From the NCBI GenBank assembly GCA_019137255.1, contig WPDH01000258.1, positions 1-17,673 of the forward strand: 17,673 bases of DNA, in the 5' to 3' direction. The position numbers and the translations under genes were made by a program. The DNA is from Corinectria fuckeliana (taxonomy: Eukaryota; Ascomycota; Sordariomycetes; Hypocreales; Nectriaceae). This document shows, piece by piece, positions 1 to 10,260 of the stretch (position 1 is the first letter of the stretch; each line of letters begins with the position of its first letter). The notes beneath the pieces are model-generated. The model was not told the DNA's origin. It did not search any database and saw nothing but the letters and a program-made list of their open reading frames with translations.

Positions 1-715
1 ATAGTAAGCTATAAGATAAAAAACCTTTTACTACTCTTACCTAAGAGAAGAGTAAGTTAGGCTTAATATATATATATAGTAATATAAGTTATAAGTAAGT
101 CTACTTTATAAGAAAAGCTAATTATATACTTATAATAATAAGTTCTTATAAGGCTTAGCCTAAATTATATACTAAAATTTAATTAGTCTTAAGTTAAGTC
201 TAAGTTACTTATATTACTTATTCTTATCCTCTTAGGTATTATTCTTATTACTAACTAGTATTAGTATACCTTCTCTAACTTTTAATAGTATTTACTCTCT
301 TAATTAGTTAATTAGTCTAAATACTATAAAGGTTAGACTTAGACTAAAGTCTAGTTTAGCTTAAAGCTGCTTTAAGAGCTGTTTAAGCTCTTTTTAGGCA
401 GGGTAGTTTAGTACTATAGTTAGTATTAGTATTAAAGCTACTATATCTTATAGTAAGTATACTATATATTTATATTACTTACTTAGAATACTAAACTATA
501 TAAGTCTCTTTATATAGGTATTTCTTACTTATTTTTACTCCTTTTATACTATATAGTATATATAAGACTATACTAAGTGTAAGCTATTATAGTTATAATA
601 TACTAAAAAGATCTTACTAGTAGAGGTAAGATATATTATATCTCTTATATAGTAAGCCTTCTTATAGTAGTTATACTTAGCTTATTCCTAATAGTACTAT
701 ATAATATATCTAAAG
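1..715. other. AT-rich RIP-degraded DNA, no gene recognised
   Basis: This stretch is dominated by TpA with almost no CpA, TpG or CpG. I read the minus strand here looking for the integrase that should follow the RNase H of the element to the right, and found neither the zinc-binding motif nor the D,D-35-E motifs. Short runs without stops exist, but none has a recognisable motif. It may be the remains of another repeat or the edge of a deletion in element 1. An LTR could be hidden here, but I could not find a second copy of any part of it between 5300 and 5800. Confidence 0.6.
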
Positions 716-1890
716 TAAGTAATATTTTTATAGTTTATATAGATCTTAACTTAGTGTTTACTTCTTAAGAGGTAGTATTAAAATTTCTTAAATAAGTTAA
801 TAATTATAATAAATTCTTTATTATAAATAAGATAGTTAAGTTTAGCACTATATATTTTATAAGAGAAGAAAGTAATAAGATATAATATTTTATTATTATC
901 TTATTATCTAATTTATACTTCTTATATAAAGTCTAATAAATCTATTTTTAGTTTAATCTCTTATTTTAGATTAAATATAACTAAGATAAGTTTACTAAAA
1001 ATTAATTATTTAATATTATTAAATAATTTTTTTATAATAGTATTTTATTTAAATACTTCTTTTTTTCTAATAAGATAAGTAAGTAGTATAATATAACTAC
1101 TAAAGTTTTTAATAAATCTTTTATAATAGTTAGTAAAACCTAAAAAGAATTATACTTTCTTAAGGTCTTTTAGTTTTTACTATTTACTTACTATAATGAT
1201 TTTCTTTAGATTTATTTTAATATTATTATAAGAGATTATATATTTAAGAAATTCTACTTAGTTAATATAAAAATAGCTCTTTTTAGGTTTAACTAAAAGG
1301 TTAGTATCTTATAATACTTATAATACCTTTTAAATATATTTTATATATTCTTTTTTACTCTTAAAAAAGATTAGAATATTATCTAGATAGTATATAATAA
1401 AAATATTAAGATACTCTTATAGTATATTATTAATTATATATTAAAATATTACTAGTATATTTATAAGCCTAAAAGGTATAATAAGATACTTATAAAGTCT
1501 AAGCTTAGTTCTAAAAGTAATCTTTTATTTATATTCTTTTTTAATATAAATAAGATTATATACTCTCTTAAGATCTAATATTATAAATACTTTTATTTTA
1601 TAAAGTTAGTTTTTAAGCTTTATAATAAAAGGTAATAAAATTTAATCTTTAAGTATAATATTATTTAATTATTTATAGTTTATAATAAGTTAAAGTTTTC
1701 TATTTTTTTTAAAAAAAAAATATAACTAAATAGCTTACTAATAACTTAGAGATTCTAATATATTTTTTATATAATATATTTTTAATATATTTCTTAAGTG
1801 TTTATAACTATATTTTATTAAGGTTAAAAATCTTATAAAATATAAGTAATATTTTATCTTTTAAGACTATTTTATAGTCTTATTAACTAA
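716..1890 (-). pseudogene. pol: Pol remnant of element 1: reverse transcriptase and RNase H
   Basis: This once encoded the enzyme that copies the element's RNA into DNA in the cytoplasmic particle. The minus-strand frame shows, in order, the fingers motif KKNGK followed by a DY..LN block (about 1640-1710), the catalytic box read as YYLDN (1378-1392), the thumb and connection block with VEFL and FLGFTNYY (about 1120-1250), and RNase H starting with an IDxxDF motif (931-942). RNase H continues through LNY..YNKEF to HKNITYF near 716. The second catalytic aspartate of YLDD is changed to Asn (codon 1378-1380, GAT/GAC to AAT). Many Gln, Arg and Trp codons have become TAA or TAG. No frameshift is visible over nearly 390 codons. 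Identification as Ty3/Gypsy is secure; which clade is not. Confidence 0.9.
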
Positions 1891-4128
1891 ATTCTAGTAG
1901 TCTAATCTTAAGTTTTTCTATAAAGAGTTTTTTATAAATATAATACTTTACTAGTATATTCTTAAGTCTCTCCTCTTCTAGTAGTTTATTATTTTACTTA
2001 AGGTTATTATTTATTTATATAAACTATTTTCTTAAGGCTTTAATAGTTTTTTAAAGTATTTATTTTTTCTCTTTTTATTATTTATATTATATTCTTTTTA
2101 AAAGTGTTAAAGTTTCTATTATATCTTTATATAAATTCTCACTTTTTGTTTTTTTAAGAGTTAAAATTAAAAATCTCTTTTCTTTTAAGTTATTTTTATT
2201 ATTACTAAAAAGTATATTATTAAAATTAGCTTATATTTAGCTAGTTCTCTAGTTAATATTAGGGTTATATTTTCTTAGCTATAAATACCTAAGAATAATA
2301 TTATAATATATTATAAGTATAATATTAAAAGTAATATCTTAGTTTTATTTATTAATAAGAACTTTTAGGTGATTAATTTGTTAAGTTATCTATTTATTAT
2401 TATATAAAAATATATTACCTTTAAGATTATATATTATATATAAGTTACTTTTATCTTTTTATAATAGCTTTAACTTATTAACTATACTAAGGTTAATATA
2501 TAATACTTTAGCTTTACTATTTACTAATATAGTAAGCTATATATCTCTAACTTATACTTATTACTTAAGTGTTTTTTATTTTACTACTAATTTTATTATA
2601 TATAAAGCTTTTATTAGAGGTAGTTTATTCTTTTTTTTCTTACTTACTTATCACTTTTTTATAAGTAGTATTAGTTGTTTTTTATATATTATTAGATTTT
2701 TATATACTATTTTTAGTTTTTAATACTTTCTCTAGTCTATATAGGAAAATAAAATTCTTCTTATTATATTTTATATATCTTATTATAAATTTCTTATACT
2801 TTAGCTATATATTTCTTATAGTTCTTATTTTTATAGTTTATTATATAGTTAGCTAAGCAGGTTATTATATTATACTATTTTTAAATTTTAGTATATATAT
2901 ATATCTTATATTTTATATAAGAGTGATCTTTTAGGTCTGCTAGTCCTTTAAGGTATTCTTTTATAAAGTAATTATCTTTTTTCTTTAAGATTATAATTTT
3001 ATTAGTTAAAATTAAGTATATTATTTAGTAGTTTAAGGTTTTTAGTATAAGATAAGAGTTATTTATTAGGTACTCTTAAACTTTTATAAGGTAATAGTTA
3101 TTAGTTATTTTATCTCTTATATAGTTTTTATATAAGTAGAAAAAGTATAATATTTATAAGATCTATTAGTGTTTCTTATATAATAGGTATAATTATTAAT
3201 TATTACTAATTTCTATTTTTAGTTAGTTAAGGTTATACTATATAAGGTAGTATAGTAAAACTTAAATATAAATAGTATTACTTTTATAGATATTTATAGT
3301 CTTATAGATAAGCTATTAGTATTTATCTTTTATAGTTTTTTAGTATTTAGTACTTATCTTATTATAAGTGTTTATTATCTACTAGGGTTATTAGTTATTT
3401 AAGTTAATATAAGCTAAGTCTTTTTCTTCTTTTAAACTAGTATTATTTATAAAATTAGCTTTAATACTACTAAGATAGTTATTTATAAGTATATAAATAT
3501 TATTATTTATAATAGAAAGGTTAAGCTGCTTAGCTTATCTAGTTTTATATCTTGCTTTTATGCTAAAAACACCTTTCTATTATATATAGTACTATTAGTA
3601 AATTTGTTTATTCTCTATCTGCTATTATAATAGTATAATATTAAAATCTTTAATAGTATTAAGGCTAGTAGTAATTACTTTAAAGCTCTTATTTTATTTT
3701 AGTTGTTAGTTAGAAATATTAATTTTTATAGTTAGTTATTAGTAAAACCTTTTAGTTATTATTAGAGTTCTTCTATTAGATTTTAGTTAGAGTTTTCCTT
3801 TAGAGACTAGTTTTTATAGCTTTAAGATAGTTTATATTCTTCTCTTTTAGGTTTTCTTAAGAGTTAGTTTAATAGGCTTACTAATAAAACAGCTAGTTTT
3901 AAGGTTATTATATAAAGTGTTTTTAGCAGCTTTTTTAGTTTTATATTTATTACTTAAAAGTAGCTAGATTAAATTTACTTGTAATCCTGTCTTATTATAA
4001 CTCTATCTAGCTATAATAATAGTTTTAATATAAATAACAGTTTATATAGTTTTATACTAGTAATTAGTAAATTAGATATACTTACCTTTAGGTATAAGCT
4101 TATATTTTTATCTTAATTTAGGCTTTTA
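1891..4128 (-). other. Element 1 internal region between RT and gag; possible protease near 3440-3510
   Basis: This is where the gag-pol linker and protease of element 1 must lie. One minus-strand stretch around 3440-3510 reads LINNYLSSIKANFI followed by a KEEKDLAYI segment. If the two Asn codons (AAT, AAC) come from GAT and AGC by G-to-A change, this would be the LIDS active site of a retroviral-type aspartic protease. The rest contains long low-complexity A/T-rich sequence that I could not match to a domain. Confidence 0.4.
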
Positions 4129-4710
4129 ATACTTACTTTTAAAATATCTTATTTTTTTATAATTTTAGTATTTTACCTTTAAGTAGTCTTATTATATAGC
4201 TCTTAGTTCTATAAGGCTAAGCTAAGTTTTATAAGAGGTGTTTTTATTTTATTATTAGCTAGTATTAAAGTAATTTTTCTTTTTCTTTTAGCTATTAAGG
4301 TTTATCTTTCTCTTTTCTATTTATCTTTTAAATAGTTAATTATTAATAAGTATATAAAGTTTAGTATATTTATTAAAAGTATCTAAAATTATAAGAATCT
4401 TATAAATCTTATTTTTAACTTTATCTTTTAATTTTTTATAAAACTTATTAATTTAGTTCTTATCACTTAAGTTAAGTTTAGCTATAAAGTACTTATAGTC
4501 TAATAAGTATTTTAAAGTAGTCTTATTTTATCTTAACTTATATATAGCTAAGAGTATATTATACTTTTTATCTTATTTCTTATAAGTATTAATAAGCTTT
4601 TCTTTATATAAGGTAAAGTTACTAAAAAGCTTATTAGTTTTAGCTTTATAAAGTTTTTTAGGTTTCTTAATAAAATCTCTTAGATATAGTTTTATTTCTT
4701 ATAAGGCTTT
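4129..4710 (-). pseudogene. gag: Gag remnant of element 1 with erased CCHC zinc knuckle
   Basis: Gag forms the particle that packages the element's RNA. The minus frame reads a typical Retrotrans_gag core, with LRDFIKKP, LFSNFTLYKE and KFYKKLKDKVKNKI segments between about 4700 and 4350, then a Lys-rich linker and a zinc knuckle at 4129-4170. In the knuckle the spacing C-X2-C-X4-H-X4-C is exact, but all three Cys and the His are now Tyr codons (4168-4170, 4159-4161, 4144-4146, 4129-4131). TGC/TGT to TAC/TAT and CAC/CAT to TAC/TAT are all RIP-type transitions. The true start lies further right, probably near 5290, but I could not define it. Confidence 0.85.
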
Positions 4711-5290
4711 TCTAGTAAGTAATCTTATTATATATTATACTTTAAGAGGTTTACTTATAGATATTATTAGATAGTATATATAATATAACTTAAGCTAGGT
4801 AAAGTACTCTTAGAGTTTCTTAAGTGTGCTATTAAAAGTTAGTAGTTACTTAAGCTTAAGAGTTTCTCTTATATCTTTTAGATAGAGTGTAGTTAGTATA
4901 GCCTTAAAACTATTAAACTGTTTAATTTAGTAATATTATTTTTTATAGGTGTTTAGCTGTTTATTACTAAGTTATTTAATATACTCTTATAAAAAACTAA
5001 TAATATAATTATTATTAAGCTTTAGCTGTATTATTTAGGCTTAAGCTGTGGTAAATACTATAAGGTATTACTTAAAGTCCTAAAAGTATATAATATTCTT
5101 ATTAAATATATTTTCTAAGGTATTATAAAAAGTAACTATCTTCTTATATATATATTAGTTTATATATTTAAGTTTTATAGTTATCTTATTATTATTATTA
5201 TCTAATTTTAAGTTACTTAAAATACTATTATTATATATATATATATTATCTTAAGGTTACTTTCTTTAGGATATTTTTAAGCTAAATAAA

Positions 5291-5774
5291 GTTACTAAAG
5301 CTATAATAACTAATTTAAATTATTACTTAGGTAAATATAGTAAAACACTAAATAAGAGCTATTAATATATAACAGCTAGGTTTAACCTATAGGTATAAGA
5401 TAGGCTTAAAATATAAGAGTGTTTAAATAAGTAGTTTAAGATATTATAGTAAGTAATATAAGTTATAGTTTAGTAATAGTAAAATAGTAGATTTAATATA
5501 ACTAAGTATATTAATAGCTAGTAAGACTATTTTTATAAAAGTGCTAAGTGAATATATTTATATATTATAGTAATCTAGTTAGATTATTTAAATTATTTAG
5601 TAATTTAGATAATCTAGATTATTTAGATTATTTAGTAATTTAGGTGATTTAAATATAATTAGTAAAAAGAAGTAAGTATATTATAAATCTGCTAGTTATA
5701 ACTACCTAATCTTAACTTAAGTTATAACACTTTACCTTTAAGTTACTAATTACCCTTTGTTAAGCCTGTTAATA
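5291..5774. other. AT-rich interval between element 1 gag and the interrupted gene
   Basis: No coding frame is recognised. By position this should hold the 5' LTR of element 1 (at its right-hand end, since the element is on the minus strand), but no terminal repeat, primer site or target duplication stands out. It contains the tandem repeat described separately. Confidence 0.45.
5592..5643. repeat. AT-rich tandem repeat, 35-base period
   Basis: The 17-base string ATTATTTAGTAATTTAG occurs at 5592-5608 and again at 5627-5643. The DNA between and around is built from variants of AGATTATTTA and includes a palindromic TAATCTAGATTA-like core. It may be a small minisatellite or part of a lost LTR. 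Confidence 0.7.
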
Positions 5775-6323
5775 ATAGCGATTTTTAAAGCTAGTATTAT
5801 TAGAGATTAGCCTTCTATAGAGTGTGATATAAAGACTACTTAGCGCCTATTAAGAATAAGAACTTAAAAGCTTTATTTATTAAATTATAAGAAGCTATTA
5901 TTAAATTATAGCTTACTAATAAATTATAAGATACTAAAAAGTTAGATTTAAAATCCTTCTACTAAAAAAAGCTTAGTATAAACTAATAAATTAATAAGAT
6001 TATTATAAAAACTACTAAAAGGTAAATACTAGAGAAAAATCCGTTATTTATAAAGATTAAGAATTATACTTATATAGTTTTTAACTTTTATATTAAATAT
6101 ATATTTAATAAAGTTATTAAGACTAGAGAAGTTATAATATAAAAGAAGTATAAAAAGATTAACTAGGTCTTAACTACTATTAAAAATAAGAGAACTTATT
6201 ATAATATTCTAAGAGTCTTTTAAAATATAAAGCGTTTTAAAATTATCACAGCTAATAAGAGAGTTATAAAACTAGTATATTCTAATAAGAATAATAATTT
6301 TAATACTACTAAGTGTATATAAG

Positions 6324-6371
6324 GTAAGTAATCTTTATAATTCTTTTATACTTACTAATATAAATTCTCAG
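6324..6371 (+). other. Probable spliceosomal intron, 48 bases
   Basis: The sequence starts GTAAGT and ends TCTCAG, with a TACTAAT branch-point-like motif about 17 bases before the end. This size and layout are normal for filamentous fungi. The 48-base stretch holds four in-frame TAA codons, denser than the flanking exons, and joining the exons keeps the frame because 48 is a multiple of three. That also means length alone does not prove splicing. Confidence 0.6.
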
Positions 6372-7220
6372 CTGTTATTATTATATATAAAATATTATAT
6401 AATCTAAATAAGAGAAAGATTTATATTAGAAAGATATAAGGCTAAAAGGTTAAAAAGGTTAAGAATACAATTAGAGAAGACTTTACTCTAAGAGCTTATA
6501 AGACAGATTTTAATAATAAGCTTAGTAATAATAATAGCCTAATAGAGGTTTCTAATATCTCTAATAATATTAGAATAGTATATTAGAAACTCTAGCTATA
6601 TATTAAATTATACTTTTTTAACCTTAAGACTAAAAATAAGAAAGTCTAAAAGGAGATTAAAAAGAAGAATAAGAAAATCTAGAAATATAATCTAATAGTA
6701 AGAAGAAACCTAAAGTGGTATTAAGTGTAACTTAGCATATTATACCCTCTTAGAGAGTAGTAGCTAAAATATATAAAAACTTAAAAGGAAAAGTCTACTA
6801 GAAAGGTAAAAAAATAAGTTTATATTTTAAAAGACTAGTATTATTAGACTAGTGCTATACTAATCTACTAGTAGCTTAAAAATTAGTAAGGTTTTATTAG
6901 TAAGACTATTAAGTAGAAATTTAATAAAATTAATAAAAATAAGATAAATAATAAAAAGAATACTATAAGTGATAAAAGATTTTTAGATTTGTTAATAAAT
7001 ATATTAGTTTATAATAATAACTTAGCTAAAAATATATCTTTTAGTCTTAGAGATTAAGATTAGGTGTTATTAGTATAACTACTTTAGCTACTTAAACTAG
7101 GTTATACTCTTCTTAGAGATAAGATACTAGGTTACTAGGTGTATAACAGGCAGAATAAGACTATAAGTAATATAGTCTTATAGAGTTTTAAGTTCTTTAT
7201 AAAAATACTAAGTTTCTTAC

Positions 7221-7225
7221 TATTT
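7221..7225 (+). repeat. Left target-site duplication of element 2 (TATTT)
   Basis: TATTT lies directly before the left LTR and is repeated exactly at 14775-14779 directly after the right LTR. Five bases is the usual duplication length for Ty3/Gypsy integrases. Confidence 0.9.
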
Positions 7226-7430
7226 TATAAGAGTTAGTCTTACTAGAGTGTAAATATAAAAATTATAAAGATAGGTATTAGTATATTATAAAGCTTTTAC
7301 TTAATAAGCATTTAGTAAGTGCTTATCTAGTGTTCTTAAAGAGGCTGCTAGCTTACTATTTAGGCAAGCCCTAAAGTTAAGCTCTAAAGGCTTATATTAA
7401 GTGTTAATAGTATTAGTACTAACTATTATA
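7226..7430 (-). repeat. 3' LTR of element 2
   Basis: The 205-base repeat begins TATAAGAGTTAGT and ends ACTAACTATTATA on the plus strand, which form near-perfect terminal inverted repeats. The usual TG...CA ends appear as TA...TA, as expected after RIP. It aligns without gaps to 14570-14774, with 18 differences of which 17 are transitions. Confidence 0.93.
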
Positions 7431-7434
7431 ATTA

Positions 7435-7448
7435 CTTTCTCTCTCTTT
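7435..7448 (-). promoter_or_regulatory. Polypurine tract of element 2
   Basis: The minus strand reads AAAGAGAGAGAAAG, four bases inside the 3' LTR. This is the primer for plus-strand DNA synthesis in LTR retrotransposons, and its side confirms the minus orientation of the element. Confidence 0.85.
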
Positions 7449-9060
7449 AAGTCTTATCTTAAAGTGTTATTTTTTATAATAAGAAGTTTATTATTTTTTT
7501 ATATATATAGTAGTTTACTAACTATATAAAAATAATATAGTCTATTATTAGGTTTATTATAATCTAAGTGTTATATAAGTAGTTATTAAGTTATTATATA
7601 AGAGCCTACTTATTTTACACTTTAAATATTTACTTTAGGTTTTTATTTACCTTAAGTTTAAGATTCTCTCTTTTTTATAATCTTTTTTAAAACTCTCTTA
7701 TTTATAGTTAATATATTAGTTTTTTCTTTTAACTTTATGTTTTTTCTTTTAATTAGTTCTTACTCTTTTAATATTATCTTTACTTACTTACTAAGTGTTT
7801 AGCTTTTATATACTAATATTAATCCTTAGAGTTATAGCTATAATATTAAAAGAGTTTTATACTTAGGCTAAAATTAATTTTCTCTTTTTAGATAAGAAGT
7901 TTTCTAAAATATCTTTTAGTAGTATTTTCTACTCTTATTATATCTAATAGAAATACTATTTCTTCTTATATTCTTATATATATAGTTCTCTTATTTCTTA
8001 CTATACTATTTATAAAGCCTTAAATAAGTAATATAACTAGATATATATTATAAGTGCTTAGTAAGCTATAAGTACTTATACTAATTTTATAATAATAGAT
8101 TTCTACTAAGTTAGTTCTTATAGTATAATAGTATTAAAACTTTTTTTACTATCTTTCTTACTATAACTAAAATAATAAAAAGAAGAGTATTTTTACTATT
8201 AGCTATTAGTATATTATCTGTGCTATTTATATTATTACTACTATATAGTAAAACCTTATTAAGTTTGCTAAAAACCTTATAAGTATTTATATTTAGAGTA
8301 GTAATATATATTTATTTATATACTAAGAAGTAGTTACTTTTACCTAAATTTAAGCTTTATATATTAAGATTAAATTTAGTTTAATTAACTATAAGAACTA
8401 GTTAGTTTTATAAGCTTATTTAGTATTTATAATACTCTTATATTATTATAATAATTTTATCTCTTAACTCTTATTATTAGCCTTTTATATCTTAGTAGTT
8501 ACTAAGTATATACCTACTATTAGAGTGTTTAATAAGAGTTTTACTTATATTTTTCCTAATAATTTTTCTAAGGCTATTTAGGCTTTTATTATTTAGTATT
8601 ATAATAATAGGGCTTTTAAGCTATTTGTTTCTTTTATAAGTATAGTACCTTTTTACTATAGTAACTAACTAGCTTTTAACTGTTCTTATAATAATAAGAG
8701 CTTAGTATATAGTAATAGTATATTTAGTAATTCTTCTTATTATAGTTTAGTTTATTTTTTAGCCTTTTTTTACGCCTTTTTTTACACCTCTTATAGCTAC
8801 TAGCTGCTTACTTAGGATCCTAAAAGAGAAGCTCTTACCTGTTTTAAAATAGAGTATATTATAGCTAAGTAGTAACACTTAGAAGAGAAATAACTTTAGA
8901 AGTAAGCTTACTAAGAGTAGAATAAAAAGAATAATAAGAAGGAGAAAAAAGTTTAGTCTTATTATAGTAGTTAGGTTTATTATGTCTCTTTTTAGGCTTA
9001 AATTTTTATTATTAGTTTAGTTTATAGTTTGGTTTCTTTTACAGTTTTAAGCAGCTTTTA
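7441..9060 (+). pseudogene. Possible antisense ORF inside the 3' region of element 2
   Basis: Between the pol end and the 3' LTR the sense strand shows no recognised domain. The plus strand instead carries a frame from about 7441 to 8160 and, after a shift of one base near 8161, a second frame from 8162 to about 9060. In both, the stops I met are TAA or TAG. The most protein-like part is near 8815-8965, reading DPKREALTCFKIEYIIAK, then an acidic/basic Lys-Glu-Gln-rich coiled-coil-like stretch with QNKKNNKKEKK (TAA/TAG taken as Gln), then SYYSS. I do not recognise the family. The frame change at about 8160 could be an intron or an indel. It could be an extra antisense ORF of the retrotransposon, a captured gene, a nested element, or chance, because A/T-only codons make open-looking frames common here. 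Confidence 0.35.
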
Positions 9061-9234
9061 TTTAAGGTTTTAGTAGTTTAGTTATTTAAGTTTATATTTA
9101 GGTTAAAAGAGGGTAAGTATTTATTATCTAGTTATTATTAGGTTTTTACCTGTTATTAGAGATTCTTATTATCTTATTTCTTATATATATGTTTTTATTA
9201 TTAGTAATATTATTATACTATTTTTATTATATTT

Positions 9235-9350
9235 TCTAAGTAAATTATAAGTTTCTAAGTGTTATATTTTACTAGCTATTCTATCTATTTTACTAAGTAA
9301 AAAGTTTCTTTTTTTATTTTCTTATTTATAATAATTTTTTTAACTTCTTA
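9235..9350 (-). pseudogene. Chromodomain at the integrase C-terminus of element 2
   Basis: The minus frame reads EVKKIIINKKIKK, then FYLVK-stop-IE-stop-LVKYNT-stop-KLI. The three stops fall exactly where chromodomains have Trp (the VKW..GW and the TWE of the family), and TGG to TAG/TAA is a RIP change, in this case of one or both G. The LVKW-type core is at 9274-9300. Chromodomains bind methylated histone H3 tails, and in chromoviruses they sit at the end of integrase. Confidence 0.85.
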
Positions 9351-9369
9351 CTTATTCTCTTTTTTTTTA

Positions 9370-10260
9370 AGTTCTAAAAGGGTTATTAAGTGTTTATTAA
9401 GTATTTTATATATATCTTTTTATAGTTTAATAAGTAAAACTAAAAATATATTATATATTTTTTAGTATTATTCTAGTAGGTAAACTTAATAAGCTTATTT
9501 TCTAACTCTTTTAGCTATTATAACCTAAATAAACTTAGGTGCTAATTTCTTATATTTAAATTAGAAGTTATATATAAATAGTTTTACTACTTATTCTGCT
9601 TAGTATTTTTATTTAAGATGTTTTTTATTATAGTTTTTAACTTAAGCTTTTATTACTTGTTTTTAGTATTTATAAGCTTTATTATATACTTAGTAAAGGG
9701 TTTTAATATGCTTAGTCACTTTTTATATAATAGTTTTTAAGTATTATAATATATATTTTACTACTCTTAATTAGTACTTATATAAGGCTTATATTAGAGA
9801 TATACTAATATTACTATATTAGCTATTATTATATATAAATTCTGCTTTTAGTAATTATACTATTTATCTTTTAGAAGACTTTTTTATATAAATTTATAAA
9901 TATTTCTTAATAGCCTAGTTTGTTCTTTCTATCTAGCTATTAGTCTATAAGTAATATATAGTAAATAGTTACTAATAGGTTACTTTTTTAATTATAAGGT
10001 CCTTTTAGAATTAGCTTATAAGAAGCTTATTTTTATTACTTATAATCTTTTTAAGACTTCTAAACTTATATTTTACCTGCTTATAAAGCACTTATACTAA
10101 TTAGGCTGTTATTATAGTCTTCTTATAGAGAATAAATATTATATATTTTATTATATAGTATATAATTACTAGAATTATATTATATTTCTTACTATCTACT
10201 TATATACTATTTAGTAAACTTATAATAAAATCTATACTAATTTCTTAAAATAGGTATAAT
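9370..10260 (-). pseudogene. int: Integrase remnant of element 2, D,D-35-E core with second Asp lost
   Basis: Integrase inserts the DNA copy into the genome. The minus frame shows EISIDFIISL with the first catalytic Asp intact (10230-10232), then SNKNKLLIS followed by stop-F-stop, which aligns to the usual SDRG...FW block, so the second Asp is now Asn (10035-10037). The block read as T-N-S-stop-IERTN follows, with the catalytic Glu intact (9927-9929). The second acidic position and the Glu are 36 codons apart, the canonical 35-residue spacing. Downstream come EFIYNNS and ALYKY, then the C-terminal GPY/F-like KLAPKFI block (about 9525-9548) and a YLLE..Q...I segment typical of the family. The N-terminal HHCC zinc domain should be near 10400-10700 but was not read with confidence. 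Confidence 0.92.

Larger units (their letters stand above)
716..5290 (-). mobile_element. Ty3/Gypsy LTR retrotransposon 1, RIP-inactivated, incomplete
   Basis: Reading the minus strand from right to left gives gag with a CCHC zinc knuckle, a possible aspartic protease, reverse transcriptase and then RNase H, which is the Ty3/Gypsy order. The frame from the reverse transcriptase to the end of RNase H (about 1890 down to 716) runs without a length change, interrupted only by TAA and TAG codons, so damage there is by point mutation. After RNase H the similarity stops near 715 and no integrase follows. No LTR pair, primer site or target duplication could be identified, so both outer limits are approximate. 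It is a different family from element 2: the gag and reverse transcriptase sequences clearly differ. Confidence 0.85.
5843..7225 (+). pseudogene. Unrecognised spliced gene, 5' part, RIP-damaged and interrupted by element 2
   Basis: I do not recognise the family. One plus frame can be followed from about 5843 (APIKNKNLK) to the element 2 target site at 7225. It is rich in Lys, Asn, Ile, Leu and (as TAA/TAG) presumably Gln, with coiled-coil-like stretches such as LEKNPLFIKIKNY and KKKNKK. Every in-frame stop I met is TAA or TAG and none is TGA, as expected for CAA, CAG or TGG after RIP. A probable 48-base intron lies at 6324-6371. Upstream of 5843 the same frame has a TGA and several stops, so another exon or the start lies there; ATA-GCG at 5775, perhaps a mutated ATG, is in a different frame. 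The frame resumes at 14780. It could be a host gene or an ORF of an older transposon. CpG and CpA survive here more than in the elements. Confidence 0.55.

Noticed and set aside
400..660. A left LTR for element 1, suggested by a minus-strand TATAAGAG at about 642-649 like the start of the element 2 LTRs
   Set aside because: No matching second copy or target duplication was found right of gag; eight bases of such AT-rich sequence can recur by chance.
5560..5660. CRISPR-like or origin-type repeats
   Set aside because: The repeats are A/T-only variants without unique spacers, in a eukaryotic repeat region; a simple tandem repeat explains them.
7737..7800. An ATG followed by about 20 open codons on the plus strand (ATG TTT TTT CTT ...)
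   Set aside because: It is short, purely hydrophobic, in a different frame from the possible antisense ORF, and such open runs are common in this composition.
8162..9060. Assigning the antisense frame to a pogo/Fot1-like transposase because of its basic coiled-coil end
   Set aside because: No DDE motif, helix-turn-helix or terminal inverted repeats were found, so the resemblance is only in composition.
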